From: Microbacterium dextranolyticum
GTDB lineage: Bacteria > Actinomycetota > Actinomycetes > Actinomycetales > Microbacteriaceae
Reading direction: 5' to 3'
Length of the DNA stretch: 64,000 bases
Assembly (NCBI RefSeq): GCF_016907295.1
Contig: NZ_JAFBBR010000001.1
Coordinates: forward strand, 62,001-126,000
Each line of letters starts with the position of its first letter. Position 1 is the first letter of the stretch. Of this stretch, positions 7,307 to 16,439 are shown piece after piece. The position numbers were made by a program, and so were the translations under genes. Under the pieces are notes generated by a model. That model made no database searches. It saw only the letters and a program-made list of their open reading frames with translations, and was not told where the DNA came from.

Positions 7307-10302
7307 GATGCGCTCACCCCCGGCATGCCGTGCGCGCCCTGCGCCGCCTCGGGCGCCTGCCCGGCAGTCGGCGGCTGGGCCTGGCGCAGGGCCTGCGTCT
7401 GCCGGTCGACCTCGCCGCCGAGCGAGCGCAGCACGTCGAGCACCAGACCGATCACGACGAGGTAGACGCCGATGTCGAAGAGAGTCGACGTGACGAACTC
7501 GACGTGGCCGATGACGGGGAGTTCCGCCTCCCAGAACCAGCTTGTGAGCGGCGCGGCGCCGAACAGCAGCGGGACGACCGCGCATGCCACGGCCAGCGTC
7601 ATCCCGGCACCGAGCAGGCGACCGGCATCCGTCGGCGCTGCGGCACCCAGTTCATAACGGCCGCCGGCGATGTAGCGCATGACGAGGGCCATTCCGGCGA
7701 CCAGTCCGCCCGCGAAGCCGCCTCCGGGCAGGTTGTGACCGGCGAACAGCAGGTAGATCGACACGACGATGATCGTGTGGAAGAGCACCCGCACGATCAC
7801 CTCGAGCATGATCGACCGATTCTCGGGCCGCATCCGCTGGCCGCCGACGAGCCACGCCTGCCGCGTGCTGCCGGGCGCGCTCGCACGCGACTGCAGCCCA
7901 TCGGAGGTCTCGACGAGCGGGCGGCGCGTGCGGGTGGCGCCGGTCGGCAGGGCCGAGATCGCCCGCGAGATGAGATCGGACCGGTGCGTGACGAAGACGA
8001 GGGATGCCACGCCGGTGGCCGCCAGGATGAGCACCGAGAGCTCGCCCATGGTGTCCCACCCGCGAAGGTCGACCAGGGCGACGTTGACGACGTTCTTGCC
8101 GTGGCCGAGGTCGTAGGCGAGGTCGGGGAACGCTGTCGAGATCGGCTCGGCGACGCGGGCACCGGTCGCCACGAGCGCGACCATCGCCATCGTCGCGCCG
8201 ACCGCGACGGCGAGCACCGTGCGCGCCACCGGCCACACCGAGGCATTGTGCTCGCCCATGCGGGCCGGGATGCGCCGCAGCACGAGCGCGAAGGTAACGA
8301 GGGTCACCGTCTCGACGAGGATCTGCGTGAGCGCGAGGTCGGGCGCGCCGCTCGTGGCGAAGAGGGCCACCATGCCGAGGCCGGTCACCGACACCAGCAC
8401 GACGCCCGTGTACCGCTTGCGCGCGCGCACCGCGACGATGCCCGCGATGATCATGATGGGGGCGGCGAGCAGCTGCATCGGCGTCTGCCACGGCTCGAAC
8501 GAGATGCGCCGATCGGGGCTCGCGAGCAGGGCCGTTCCCTCGGCCGCGACGAACACGACGAAGATCGTGCCGACGTACACCGGCAGCGATCCGCGCTGCG
8601 TGAGGGTCGTCGTCCAGACGGCGACCCGGGCGATGCCGCGCAGGGTCGCGTTGTAGACGTCGGCCGCGGTGAAGGGCAGCAGGCGCCGCGGGATGCTGCG
8701 CGTGCGCTGCGCGAACCAGAACAGGGCGGCACCGAGCGCGATGCTGCCGAGGGACAGGAGCAGCGCCGGCTCGAGGCCGTGCCAGAGCGCCAGGTGGTAC
8801 GGGTGATCGGGGTTTCCGGTATCCATGGGCATGGTGTCGGCGTAGCCCGAGAATGCGACATCCAGCAGGGGGGCGGCGAAACCCGCGGTGAGGGTCAGCG
8901 CCGCGAGAATGATCGGGGCGGCGAGGAATCCGAGCGGCGGGTCGGGCCACGGGGTGGGCGCCATCTTCTCGCCCGACGCGTCGCGCTTCGTCCAGAACGC
9001 GCCCCAGATGAAGCGCAGTCCGTACGCGGTGGTGAGGATCGAGCCGAGCACGATGCCGACGAGCGGGATCACCGCGTCGGGGCGCGAACCACCCTCGAGC
9101 AACGAGCTGAGCACGGCCTCCTTGGCGACGAACCCGACCGTCGGCGCGAGGCCCACCATCGAGCCGATCGCGACCATCGACGCGATCGCGAGCGTGGGTG
9201 CCTGCCGGCCGACGCCCGAGAGCTCGCCGATGTCACGCGTCGACAGCTGGCGGTCGATGACGCCGACGACGAGGAAGAGGGCCGACTTGAACAGCGCGTG
9301 CCCGAGCAGCAGCGCGAGCCCCGCGAGCGCGGAGTTGCGCTCGCCATAGCCGAGCACGACGGTGAGCATGCCGAGCTGGCTGACCGTGCCGAAGGCGAGG
9401 ATGCGCTTGAGGTCGGATTCGCGCAGCGCCTGCAGTCCGCCGAGCAGCATCGTGAACAGGCCGAGCCCGATCACGATCGGTCGCCACGGCTCGCTGTGCG
9501 CGAAGGCGGGGGCGAGCCGCGCGATGAGGTAGATGCCGGCCTTCACCATCGCCGCCGCGTGCAGATACGCGCTCACGGGGGTGGGGGCGGCCATGGCTCC
9601 GGGAAGCCAGAAGTGGAACGGGAAGATCGCGGACTTGCTGAGGGCGCCGACCAGCAGCAGCACGATCGCGGTGTTGATCAGTGCATTCCCGGCGAGCGCC
9701 GACCCCGCTGCGGTGTAGGCCGCGAGGATCGCGGCGATGCTGGTGGTGCCGGCCTGCACGACGAGGATCACCGCGCCGACGAACATCGCGAGCCCGCCGA
9801 GCGTCGTGACCAGCAGTGCCTGGAGCGCGGCCCTGCGGCTCGCACCGCGGGCGTGGTAGAAGCCGATCAGCAGGTACGACAGGATGCTCGTGATCTCCCA
9901 CAGCATCACGAGGATGATGAGGTCGTCGGTGAGCACGAGACCGTACATCGCGCCGGCGAAGGCGAGCAGCGTCGCGCTGAACAGGCCGACACCGGCCTTC
10001 TTGCCCGCGAAGTACCACCGGCAATAGATCATCACGAGCGCACCGACACCCGTGACGATCAGAGTCAGCAGCCAGCCGAGCGTGTCCATCCGCATCGACA
10101 GGTCGAGCCCGAGCTGCGGGATCCAGACCACGGATTCGGTCGGCGCGTCACCGGCGAGGACGCGCGGGGTCGCCATCGCCGCGTGGACGAAGGCGACGAT
10201 GGGCACGAGCGCTCCGACGAAGAACGCGCGGGGGCCGATCCTGCTCACGAGCCAGGGCAACGTCAGCGGCACGACCGCGAACGCAGCCAGGAGTGCGAGC
10301 AA
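7303..10302 (-). CDS. mnhA: Na+/H+ antiporter subunit A fused to subunit B
   Basis: A 999-residue membrane protein, the largest Mrp subunit and part of its ion path. The order is an N-terminal ND5-like antiporter module (landmarks MLWEITSILSYLLIGFY, KSAIFPFHFWLPGAM, SDLKRILAFGTVSQLGM), the MnhA-specific C-terminal helices (about residues 570-800), and from residue 832 an MnhB-like module (LLFAGHNLPGGGFAGGLVAGMALV). No separate mnhB exists in the operon, so this is the MnhA-MnhB fusion known from many actinobacteria. The start is a TTG at 10302 with an AGGAGG ribosome site 7 nt upstream, which decides it over internal Met codons. First gene of the six-gene operon. Confidence 0.93.
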   Translation of the reverse strand: MLALLAAFAVVPLTLPWLVSRIGPRAFFVGALVPIVAFVHAAMATPRVLAGDAPTESVVWIPQLGLDLSMRMDTLGWLLTLIVTGVGALVMIYCRWYFAGKKAGVGLFSATLLAFAGAMYGLVLTDDLIILVMLWEITSILSYLLIGFYHARGASRRAALQALLVTTLGGLAMFVGAVILVVQAGTTSIAAILAAYTAAGSALAGNALINTAIVLLLVGALSKSAIFPFHFWLPGAMAAPTPVSAYLHAAAMVKAGIYLIARLAPAFAHSEPWRPIVIGLGLFTMLLGGLQALRESDLKRILAFGTVSQLGMLTVVLGYGERNSALAGLALLLGHALFKSALFLVVGVIDRQLSTRDIGELSGVGRQAPTLAIASMVAIGSMVGLAPTVGFVAKEAVLSSLLEGGSRPDAVIPLVGIVLGSILTTAYGLRFIWGAFWTKRDASGEKMAPTPWPDPPLGFLAAPIILAALTLTAGFAAPLLDVAFSGYADTMPMDTGNPDHPYHLALWHGLEPALLLSLGSIALGAALFWFAQRTRSIPRRLLPFTAADVYNATLRGIARVAVWTTTLTQRGSLPVYVGTIFVVFVAAEGTALLASPDRRISFEPWQTPMQLLAAPIMIIAGIVAVRARKRYTGVVLVSVTGLGMVALFATSGAPDLALTQILVETVTLVTFALVLRRIPARMGEHNASVWPVARTVLAVAVGATMAMVALVATGARVAEPISTAFPDLAYDLGHGKNVVNVALVDLRGWDTMGELSVLILAATGVASLVFVTHRSDLISRAISALPTGATRTRRPLVETSDGLQSRASAPGSTRQAWLVGGQRMRPENRSIMLEVIVRVLFHTIIVVSIYLLFAGHNLPGGGFAGGLVAGMALVMRYIAGGRYELGAAAPTDAGRLLGAGMTLAVACAVVPLLFGAAPLTSWFWEAELPVIGHVEFVTSTLFDIGVYLVVIGLVLDVLRSLGGEVDRQTQALRQAQPPTAGQAPEAAQGAHGMPGVSAS

Positions 10303-10350
10303 TCTGGCCTCCTGACGGTCGCGGCGGGTCGTGGGGGTCGGGGTTACAGT

Positions 10351-11403
10351 CTACCGGCGAGCGGGGACGGGTCCGGTCGTTCGGCCGGGTCGGAATGCGC
10401 AGGTGAGCAGAACGGATGCCGGGACGCGCCCCTCGAGCATCGCGGCGACCGCCTCTCCGGCGGCGCGTCCTTTGTCGGTCGGCGGCTGCACGAGCGTCGT
10501 CAGTTCGTAGGGGGAGAGCCCGTCGACGGGGATGCCGTCGAAGCCCGTGACGCTCACGTCGAGCGGGACCGTCAGCCCGGCCTCCTCGGCCGCACGGATC
10601 ACACCCGCCGCCAGCAGATCGCTCTGCGCGATGACCGCGGTGGGCCGGTTCGCAGGGTCGGCGAACAGCACGCGACCCGCCGCCAGCCCCTCGTCGATGG
10701 AGCTGCCCGCGGTCGCCAGCGCGGGGGCATCCGCGAACACGTCGCGGGCCCCCTCGAGCCTCTCGCGCGTCACGTCGATCGTGATCTCCGCGTCGGAGGG
10801 GAGCCAGCCGGACGTGATCTCGGCGCGGGTGCGCAGCGTGACGATCGCGACATCGGTGTGACCGAGATCGCGCAGGTGCTGCGCCGCGGTGCGCTGGGCG
10901 TCACGATTGTCGAGAAGGATCTGTGGGACGTCCGAGCCGGCATCCCCCTCGATGACCACGAGCGGGAGGCCGCGGCTGCGGGCCGCGTCGAGGGATTCGC
11001 GCAGCGGTGCATCGCAGCCGATGAGCACGGCGGCATCGACGGGCGCGGTGAGCAGGGTAGGCGCGTTCTCGACGTCGGTGTGGGTGCGCAGCAGCAGCAG
11101 ACCGGCGCCGAACGGCGCGACCGCTTCGGCGAGTCCGTCCATCATGAGGCGCTGCACCGGATCGAGGAAGAGGTGGTTCAGGCTCGCACCGACGACGACG
11201 CCGACGATGCCGCTGCGCCCGAGTCTCAGGGAGGCCGCGCGGGGGTCGGGTCCGACGTAGCCGAGCGCGGACGCGGCGGCGAGCACGCGGCGCCGTGTGG
11301 CATCCGACACGGGCGTCTTGCCACTGAAGACCACCGACGCGGTCGAGGGTGAGACGGCCGCCTCGCGGGCGACGTCTGCGATGGTGGCGCGTCGGTTCGT
11401 CAC
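10351..11403 (-). CDS. LacI family transcriptional regulator
   Basis: A 350-residue sugar-responsive repressor. Residues 1-50 form the LacI helix-turn-helix (RATIADVAREAAVSPSTASV), followed by the hinge and a periplasmic-binding-protein-like effector domain (VIGCDAPL, GFDGIPVDGLSPYELTTL). GTG 11403 is preferred over GTG 11412 and 11409 because a TAGAGT -10 hexamer on the minus strand (11411-11416) lies 7 nt before it, giving a leaderless transcript. It is divergent from an MFS transporter gene, and the gap carries a perfect 12-bp palindrome that is probably its operator. The ligand is unknown. It is directly upstream of mnhA on the same strand (48 bp), but a functional link is doubtful. Confidence 0.9.
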   Translation of the reverse strand: MTNRRATIADVAREAAVSPSTASVVFSGKTPVSDATRRRVLAAASALGYVGPDPRAASLRLGRSGIVGVVVGASLNHLFLDPVQRLMMDGLAEAVAPFGAGLLLLRTHTDVENAPTLLTAPVDAAVLIGCDAPLRESLDAARSRGLPLVVIEGDAGSDVPQILLDNRDAQRTAAQHLRDLGHTDVAIVTLRTRAEITSGWLPSDAEITIDVTRERLEGARDVFADAPALATAGSSIDEGLAAGRVLFADPANRPTAVIAQSDLLAAGVIRAAEEAGLTVPLDVSVTGFDGIPVDGLSPYELTTLVQPPTDKGRAAGEAVAAMLEGRVPASVLLTCAFRPGRTTGPVPARR

Positions 11404-11410
11404 CGACACC

Positions 11411-11456
11411 ACTCTACCCGCCGCGCCAGCGGGAGATCGAATCGATTCGGTAGGGT
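11411..11456. promoter_or_regulatory. Divergent promoter with LacI-type operator palindrome
   Basis: The short gap between the LacI gene and the MFS gene holds a perfect palindrome CGAATCGATTCG at 11438-11449 with the central CG usual for LacI-family sites. A -10-like TAGGGT (11451-11456, plus strand) lies 6 nt before the MFS start, and TAGAGT (11411-11416, minus strand) lies 7 nt before the LacI start. A repressor on the palindrome would cover both promoters. The regulator-site pairing is inferred from position. Confidence 0.6.
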
Positions 11457-11462
11457 GGACCC

Positions 11463-12689
11463 GTGACCTGGACGATCATGACCCACCGCCAACTCGTCGC
11501 GTGGCGAACGGCGATCTTCACGCTGTTCTTCTTCTGCGGCGTGACCTTCGCCTCATGGGCGTCGCGGCTGCCGGCGGTGAAGGTCAATCTCGGCCTCGAC
11601 GACTTCGAGGTCGGTGCCCTGCTGTTCTCCATGGGTGCGGGCTCGCTGACGGGCGTCATGCTCGCGAACGTCGTCGTCGTGCGGTGGGGCGCGAAGCGCG
11701 GACTGTCGGTGACGATCGTCGGCGTCGCCGCAGGTCTCCTGCTCGCCGCCCTCGGCGTGGATGCGCTGAACTCCTATGCCCTCGCGGCCGCCGGACTCGC
11801 CCTGCTCGGGCTGTGCTTCGGAGCGACCGACGTCATGATGAACGTCGAAGCGGCGTCGGTCGAGCAGGCGTTCGGCCGCACGATCATGCCCCTGTTCCAC
11901 GCGTTCTTCAGCCTCGGCACGGTCGCCGGCGCCGGCGTCGGCGTCGTGATGGCCGCCTGGGGCGTCGGGGTCTCGTGGCACCTCGGTGGGGTGGCCGCCG
12001 TCTGGCTGGCGATCACGGCACTCGCCCTGCGCGCCATTCCGGCGCACGAATCCGCTGCGGAGGAATCCGCCACGGCGACCACCCGCGGCGAGCGCCTCGC
12101 CACCGCCCTCGCGGTGTGGCGCGACCCGCGCACGTACGCCATCGGCGCCATCGTGCTCGGCATGGCGTTCGCCGAGGGCAGCGCCAACGACTGGCTCACG
12201 ATCGCCGTCGTCGACGGGCACCAGGAGACCGAGGCCACGGGCGCCATCTTCTTGACGGTGTTCTCGGTGTCGATGACCGTCTTCCGGGCGATCGGCGGCC
12301 CGCTGGTCGATCGGATCGGCCGCGTCTGGACGCTCCGCGCCCTGTCGATCGCCGCCGGCGTCGGCCTCATCGTGTTCATCCTCGCCCCGAATATTCCGCT
12401 CGCCTTCGTCGGCGTGGCCCTCTGGGGTGCGGGGGCCTCGCTCGGCTTCCCCCTCGGCATGTCGGCCGCCGCCGACGACCCGGCCAAGGCCGCGGCATCC
12501 GTCTCGGCGGCGGCGACCATCGGCTACGTCGCCTTCCTGTGCGGCCCGCCGGTGCTGGGGTGGATCAGCCACCAGATCGGCATCCTGCCGACGCTGTGGA
12601 TCATCGTCGGTCTGATCGCCATGAGCGGTTTCGCGTCGGGTGCGGCCAAGCCCATCGCCGGATCGACCGTGGGCGCCGGGCACCACTGA
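11463..12689 (+). CDS. MFS transporter (YbjJ/FucP-like)
   Basis: A 408-residue permease with about 12 transmembrane segments. The N-terminal [21 protein letters not shown], the acidic [11 protein letters not shown] of the central helices and the inter-domain [12 protein letters not shown] motif match the MFS subgroup of YbjJ-like inner membrane proteins, often linked to sugars or drug efflux. GTG 11463 sits 6 nt after a TAGGGT hexamer and has no ribosome site, which suggests leaderless translation; an in-frame ATG 15 bases downstream is the alternative. It is divergent from the LacI regulator and probably controlled by it. The substrate is not known. Confidence 0.85.
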   Translation: MTWTIMTHRQLVAWRTAIFTLFFFCGVTFASWASRLPAVKVNLGLDDFEVGALLFSMGAGSLTGVMLANVVVVRWGAKRGLSVTIVGVAAGLLLAALGVDALNSYALAAAGLALLGLCFGATDVMMNVEAASVEQAFGRTIMPLFHAFFSLGTVAGAGVGVVMAAWGVGVSWHLGGVAAVWLAITALALRAIPAHESAAEESATATTRGERLATALAVWRDPRTYAIGAIVLGMAFAEGSANDWLTIAVVDGHQETEATGAIFLTVFSVSMTVFRAIGGPLVDRIGRVWTLRALSIAAGVGLIVFILAPNIPLAFVGVALWGAGASLGFPLGMSAAADDPAKAAASVSAAATIGYVAFLCGPPVLGWISHQIGILPTLWIIVGLIAMSGFASGAAKPIAGSTVGAGHH

Positions 12690-12765
12690 CCCGGGCCCGG
12701 CGCGAGGGTCTCGCAGGAGGAGTTCTCCGCGGTCGTTCGGTCGTGCGGCCACGTACACTCGACGG

Positions 12766-13461
12766 GTGCGCCTGGTCATTGCCCGCTGCTCGGTCGATTA
12801 CACCGGGCGTCTGAACGCTCATCTGCCCCTGGCGACGCGCCTGCTGGTGCACAAGGGCGACGGATCCCTGCTCGTCCACTCCGACGGCGGTTCCTACAAG
12901 CCGCTCAACTGGATGAGCCCGCCCTGCCGCCTCGAGGTCGAGACGCCCGACGACGAGTCGGCGTCGGCCGGCGTGATCGAGCACTGGCGCGTCACTCATG
13001 CGAAGACCGGGGATGCCCTGCTCGTGCGCATCTACGAGGTGCTGCACGACTCGTCGCATGAGCTCGGCGTCGATCCCGGGCTGCAGAAGGACGGCGTCGA
13101 GGCCGATCTGCAACGACTGCTCGCCGAGCAGGTCGAGGTGATCGGCGACGGCCTGACCCTCGTGCGTCGCGAGTTCCCGACGGCGATCGGGCCGGTCGAT
13201 CTGCTGCTGCGCAACCCCTCCGGCGGCACGATCGCCGTCGAGGTGAAGCGCCGCGGCGACATCGACGGCGTCGAGCAGCTCACGCGGTATCTCGACCTGC
13301 TGAATCGCGACCCGCACCTGGCACCGGTCGCCGGCGTGTTCGCCGCGCAAGAGATCAAGCCGCAGGCCAAGACACTCGCCGGCGACCGCGGCATCCGCTG
13401 CGTCACCCTCGATTACGAGGGCATGAAGGGCATCGAGTCCGGAGCCCCGCGCCTCTTCTGA
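12766..13461 (+). CDS. nucS: Mismatch-specific endonuclease NucS (EndoMS)
   Basis: A 231-residue NucS/EndoMS nuclease. In actinobacteria, which lack MutS/MutL, it makes double-strand breaks at mismatches and starts non-canonical mismatch repair. Residues 1-100 are the DNA-binding dimer domain ([16 protein letters not shown]). The C-terminal RecB-like nuclease domain shows the active-site set GPVDLLL and [20 protein letters not shown] (Asp, Glu-x-Lys). The C-terminal PRLF resembles the short clamp-binding tail described for actinobacterial homologues. GTG 12766 lies 6 nt after a TACACT hexamer (12754-12759), so the message is probably leaderless. Confidence 0.93.
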   Translation: MRLVIARCSVDYTGRLNAHLPLATRLLVHKGDGSLLVHSDGGSYKPLNWMSPPCRLEVETPDDESASAGVIEHWRVTHAKTGDALLVRIYEVLHDSSHELGVDPGLQKDGVEADLQRLLAEQVEVIGDGLTLVRREFPTAIGPVDLLLRNPSGGTIAVEVKRRGDIDGVEQLTRYLDLLNRDPHLAPVAGVFAAQEIKPQAKTLAGDRGIRCVTLDYEGMKGIESGAPRLF

Positions 13462-13519
13462 CCCGCACCCCTTCCGCCCCGCGCCTCACCTCACCCGCAC
13501 CCCTTCCGCCCCGCGCCTC
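13461..13519. repeat. Direct repeat of 27 bp
   Basis: Two perfect copies (13461-13487 and 13493-13519, beginning ACCCGCACCCCTTCC) sit directly after the nucS stop; more diverged CCTCACCCGC units continue to about 13580. The 229-bp gap up to the HAD gene otherwise holds only an imperfect inverted repeat, 13605-13618 with 13638-13651 (12 of 14 pairs), and a TAGGCT hexamer at 13678-13683. Confidence 0.75.
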
Positions 13520-13690
13520 GCCGGGACCGCCCCTGCCTCACCCGCGCTCCATCTGACCCGCCTCTGCCTCACCCGCCTCATCCGCGCACCGAGTCCCCGC
13601 GAGACCTCGCTTGTGTACGCTTTTGCGGCGTGTCGCGGTACATACGCGAGGTTTGGCGGGTTCACGCGCGGCGTCGATAGGCTGAATGCC

Positions 13691-14365
13691 ATGTCGCTTC
13701 GATCGCCGTGGACCTGTGTGCTCTGGGATGTCGATGGCACGGTGGTGGATGCCTCGGACGGCATCCTGCGACGCCTGACGATCGCGCTCGAGCACTTCGG
13801 CAAGCCCGCACCCACGCGTGCCGAGCTGGTGCACTGGATCGGGCCGCCGATGTTCGAGTCGTTCCAGACGAACGTCGGGATGACTCCCGAGGAGTCGACC
13901 GAGGCCGTCGCTTACTACCGGAAGATCGGCAAGGCGGACGGCTACACGACGGGCGCGAAGCTCTACCCGGGAATCGGGGAGCTCATCGCCGACGTCGCAG
14001 CTGCCGGGATCCCGCAGGCCACCGCCAGTTCGAAGCCCGAGATCCAGGTCGCTGCACTGGTCGAGCACTTCGACCTGTCGCCGTACCTGCAGGCCGTCGT
14101 CGGCTCGACGCCCGACGAGCGGACGCTCGCCACGAAGGCCGACATCGTCGCCGAGGCGCTGCGTCGTCTCGCTGCAGCCGGGGTGGACGTGAGTCGTCCG
14201 GTACTCATCGGCGATCGTCATCATGACGTCGACGGCGGAGCACAGCGCGGCGTCCCCGTGATCTTCGTGCGATGGGGCTTCAGCTGGCCGCACGAGTCCG
14301 AAGGCGCGGCGGCCGTCGTCGACGACGTCGCGCAGCTGCGTTCACTGCTCTTGATCGAGGACTGA
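13691..14365 (+). CDS. HAD-superfamily phosphatase (phosphoglycolate phosphatase-like)
   Basis: A 224-residue haloacid-dehalogenase hydrolase. Motif I is LWDVDGTVVDAS (nucleophile Asp and general acid Asp). An alpha-helical cap follows (PTRAELVHWIGPPMFESF), then motif II TASSKPE, and motif IV LIGDRHHDVDGGA. The arrangement matches Gph/YjjG-type subfamily IA phosphatases that act on small phosphate esters. The ATG at 13691 sits 7 nt after TAGGCT and lacks a clear ribosome site; upstream in-frame ATG codons would add a Cys/Gly-rich stretch unlike the family. Convergent with the cold-shock gene. Confidence 0.88.
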   Translation: MSLRSPWTCVLWDVDGTVVDASDGILRRLTIALEHFGKPAPTRAELVHWIGPPMFESFQTNVGMTPEESTEAVAYYRKIGKADGYTTGAKLYPGIGELIADVAAAGIPQATASSKPEIQVAALVEHFDLSPYLQAVVGSTPDERTLATKADIVAEALRRLAAAGVDVSRPVLIGDRHHDVDGGAQRGVPVIFVRWGFSWPHESEGAAAVVDDVAQLRSLLLIED

Positions 14366-14395
14366 TCACCTCGATCGATCACTGGCACGAGTGAA

Positions 14396-14421
14396 AAGGG
14401 CCCGCGCGAACGCGGGCCCTT
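14396..14421. terminator. Bidirectional terminator hairpin
   Basis: An 11-bp GC-rich stem, AAGGGCCCGCG (14396-14406) with its complement at 14411-14421 and a CGAA tetraloop, between the convergent HAD and cold-shock genes. A-rich and T-rich flanks are short, as is common in this G+C range. Confidence 0.8.
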
Positions 14422-14429
14422 CACTCGAA

Positions 14430-14636
14430 TCAGAGGGGTCGGATGTTCTCCGCCTGCAGACCCTTGGGTCCCTGGGCGATCTCGAACTCGACGCGCTGGT
14501 TCTCCTCGAGCGAACGGTATCCGCTCGACTCGATGGCGGAGTAGTGGGCGAAGACGTCAGCGCCGCCCTCATCGGGAGCGATGAACCCGAAGCCCTTCTC
14601 CGAGTTGAACCACTTGACGGTACCGCTGGTGCTCAT
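14430..14636 (-). CDS. Cold-shock protein, CspA family
   Basis: A 68-residue single-domain OB-fold RNA/DNA-binding protein. RNP1 (KGFGFIAP) and RNP2 (VFAHYSAI) are intact, and the length matches the CspA family. It acts as an RNA chaperone; whether it is cold-induced cannot be read here. The first codons sit behind a leader on the minus strand with a TAGGTT -10-like element near 14691, giving a leader of roughly 50 nt, shorter than the E. coli cspA leader. Confidence 0.95.
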   Translation of the reverse strand: MSTSGTVKWFNSEKGFGFIAPDEGGADVFAHYSAIESSGYRSLEENQRVEFEIAQGPKGLQAENIRPL

Positions 14637-14788
14637 GAACTGCCTTACTAGACGTGCGATGACGACGCGACTGCGCCGACAGGCACCAACCTAGCCGTGC
14701 GCCCGCCTTCGCGCGTCATCCTTTTGGTGAAGGTGACATAAACGTTGCAACACAAGCGTCTTTATTACGGCGATGCTCTCCAACCATT

Positions 14789-14831
14789 CGACGCCCGGGC
14801 GTTACGCGCTTGACGCGTCGCCCGGGCGTCG
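14789..14831. other. Strong isolated hairpin in a divergent intergenic gap
   Basis: The 370-bp gap between the cold-shock gene and the first GntR gene holds no convincing ORF. Inside it, 14789-14801 (CGACGCCCGGGCG) pairs perfectly with 14819-14831, and an inner 5-bp stem (14804-14808 with 14814-14818) continues it around a 5-nt loop. No T-run follows. It could end an unannotated short transcript or be a structural or protein-binding site. Confidence 0.5.
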
Positions 14832-15006
14832 ACGGATCCCCCCGGATAGGCCACGCAGTGCGTGGCTGACGATCACTGTACTGAGTGGCCGATGCTCGCG
14901 GAGGCACCTGTGGATAAGAATCCCCCGTGAGTCACCGGCGAGAGTGCGACAGGCCGACGACGGGGCCGCGGGCGAGAGTAGGGGCGCGACATAGGATGTC
15001 GGAGCG

Positions 15007-15648
15007 ATGACGGTCATCCTGTCCCCCATCGACCTGACGCCCGGCATGATTCTGAGCGACGAGGTCTACGCGCGCGTCGGCGCGGCCATCGTCGACGGCT
15101 CGCTGCCCCCGGGACACCTGCTGCGCGACGTCGAGATCGCCCGCCAGCTCGGGATCTCGCGCACGCCGGTTCGCGAAGCCCTGCAGAGACTGGAGCGATC
15201 CGGCCTGGTCGAGATCGCCGTCGGCCGATACACGCGCGTGTCCGTGCCGGATCATTCGCTGCGCGCAGACACCGCCGAGTTCACGATCTATTTCATGGGC
15301 AATGCACTCTGCATGACGCTCCCCCGCTGCACGGACGATGCGCTCGCGGCACTCGTCGCGCACGCGGATGCCGTTGTCGTCGCGGCCCGCGCCGGAGACG
15401 AGCTGGGCGTCTTCGACGCCGCGACCGCCCTCTTCGTCGCCGTCACGATCGGCACCGGCAACCACATGGTCCGCGGGGTCATGCGCGAGGGCGCTCTCGC
15501 GATCGAACGCAACCTTCGCGACTGGCCACCCTTCTACGAGGCCTCCGCCCACAGCGTCGATGCGTGGAACGACCTCCGCGATCGCATTCTTGCTCGTGAC
15601 GGAGCGGGCGCCGAGAGAACGCTGCGCGATCTGCACGGTGTTCCGTGA
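15007..15648 (+). CDS. GntR family transcriptional regulator, tandem copy 1
   Basis: A 213-residue regulator. The winged helix-turn-helix lies in about residues 15-80 (EIARQLGISRTPVREALQRLERSGLVEI), a FadR/GntR-type signature. The rest is an all-helical ligand domain related in size to FCD but short and divergent. It is a close paralogue of the next gene: the opening (MILSDEVYAR-GAAIVDG) and DNA-binding region are nearly identical. A TAGGAT hexamer at 14992-14997 ends 9 nt before the ATG, so the message is leaderless or nearly so. Targets and ligand are unknown. Confidence 0.88.
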   Translation: MTVILSPIDLTPGMILSDEVYARVGAAIVDGSLPPGHLLRDVEIARQLGISRTPVREALQRLERSGLVEIAVGRYTRVSVPDHSLRADTAEFTIYFMGNALCMTLPRCTDDALAALVAHADAVVVAARAGDELGVFDAATALFVAVTIGTGNHMVRGVMREGALAIERNLRDWPPFYEASAHSVDAWNDLRDRILARDGAGAERTLRDLHGVP

Positions 15649-15715
15649 TCGTCAGGGCAGACATCGTCGCAAGAACTATTCGAAAGTCGGATGCGGACGT
15701 AGCATCTCCTCTGAT

Positions 15716-16408
15716 ATGAGCGACGCATTGCACCCCATCGACCTCGTCGGCGGCATGATCCTGAGCGACGAGGTCTATGCGCGCATCGGCGCGGCGATCG
15801 TCGACGGCACCCTGCGCCCCGGACAACGCCTGCGCGACGTCGAGATCGCCCGGCAGCTCGGAGTGTCACGCACCCCGGTGCGCGAAGCACTGCAGAGACT
15901 CGAGCGCTTCGGTCTCGTGGAGATCGCCGTGGGGCGCTACACGCGAGTCACCGCTCCCGATGACAAGCTGCGCCGTGACACCGGCGAGCTGGCCGCGTAC
16001 TTCCTGGGCAATGCGCTGCACCTCGCACTCTCGCGCTGCGATGACGCCACGCTCGCGCGCATCGTCGCCGCGGCGGATGCCGCCATCGCCGGCGTCCAGG
16101 CCGATGACAGCCGCGCGGTCTTCACCGCAGCCGTCGAGCTGGGGATCTCCGTCACTCTCGCAACCGAGAACAACGTGTTCCTGGCGCTCGTGCGGGAGTC
16201 ATCCGTCGCCACACGACGAAACCTCGGCGGATGGTCGGGCATTCTCGCCCCGCGCGAGCAGCGCGAGCGCACCTGGCGTCGGATGCGCGACTGCATCGCC
16301 GCACGCGACGGCGACGGAGCCGAACAGACGGTGCGCGATCTCTACGGAATGACCGCCGGCGCCCGGCTCGGGGACGGATCGGCGGCCACCGAACCCGACT
16401 CCATGTAG
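15716..16408 (+). CDS. GntR family transcriptional regulator, tandem copy 2
   Basis: A 230-residue paralogue of the preceding GntR protein, sharing most of residues 1-85 (EIARQLGVSRTPVREALQRLERFGLVEIAVGRYTRV). The ligand-binding halves have diverged more, and this copy has an extra polar C-terminus of about 20 residues. The 67-bp gap before it carries a TAGCAT hexamer (15700-15705), which suggests its own promoter. The ATG at 15716 is chosen because the homology to copy 1 begins there. The pair looks like a recent duplication that has kept its DNA-reading head. Confidence 0.87.
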   Translation: MSDALHPIDLVGGMILSDEVYARIGAAIVDGTLRPGQRLRDVEIARQLGVSRTPVREALQRLERFGLVEIAVGRYTRVTAPDDKLRRDTGELAAYFLGNALHLALSRCDDATLARIVAAADAAIAGVQADDSRAVFTAAVELGISVTLATENNVFLALVRESSVATRRNLGGWSGILAPREQRERTWRRMRDCIAARDGDGAEQTVRDLYGMTAGARLGDGSAATEPDSM

Positions 16409-16439
16409 AGAGCGGACGCGGCGCGCCGTCGACCGTGTG

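Noticed and set aside
7330..11352. Very long open frame (1340 codons) antisense to mnhA and the LacI gene
   Set aside because: It is the shadow of high-GC codons on the other strand: mostly Arg, Asp, Glu, Gly and His with no hydrophobic core. The minus-strand genes match known families over their whole length.
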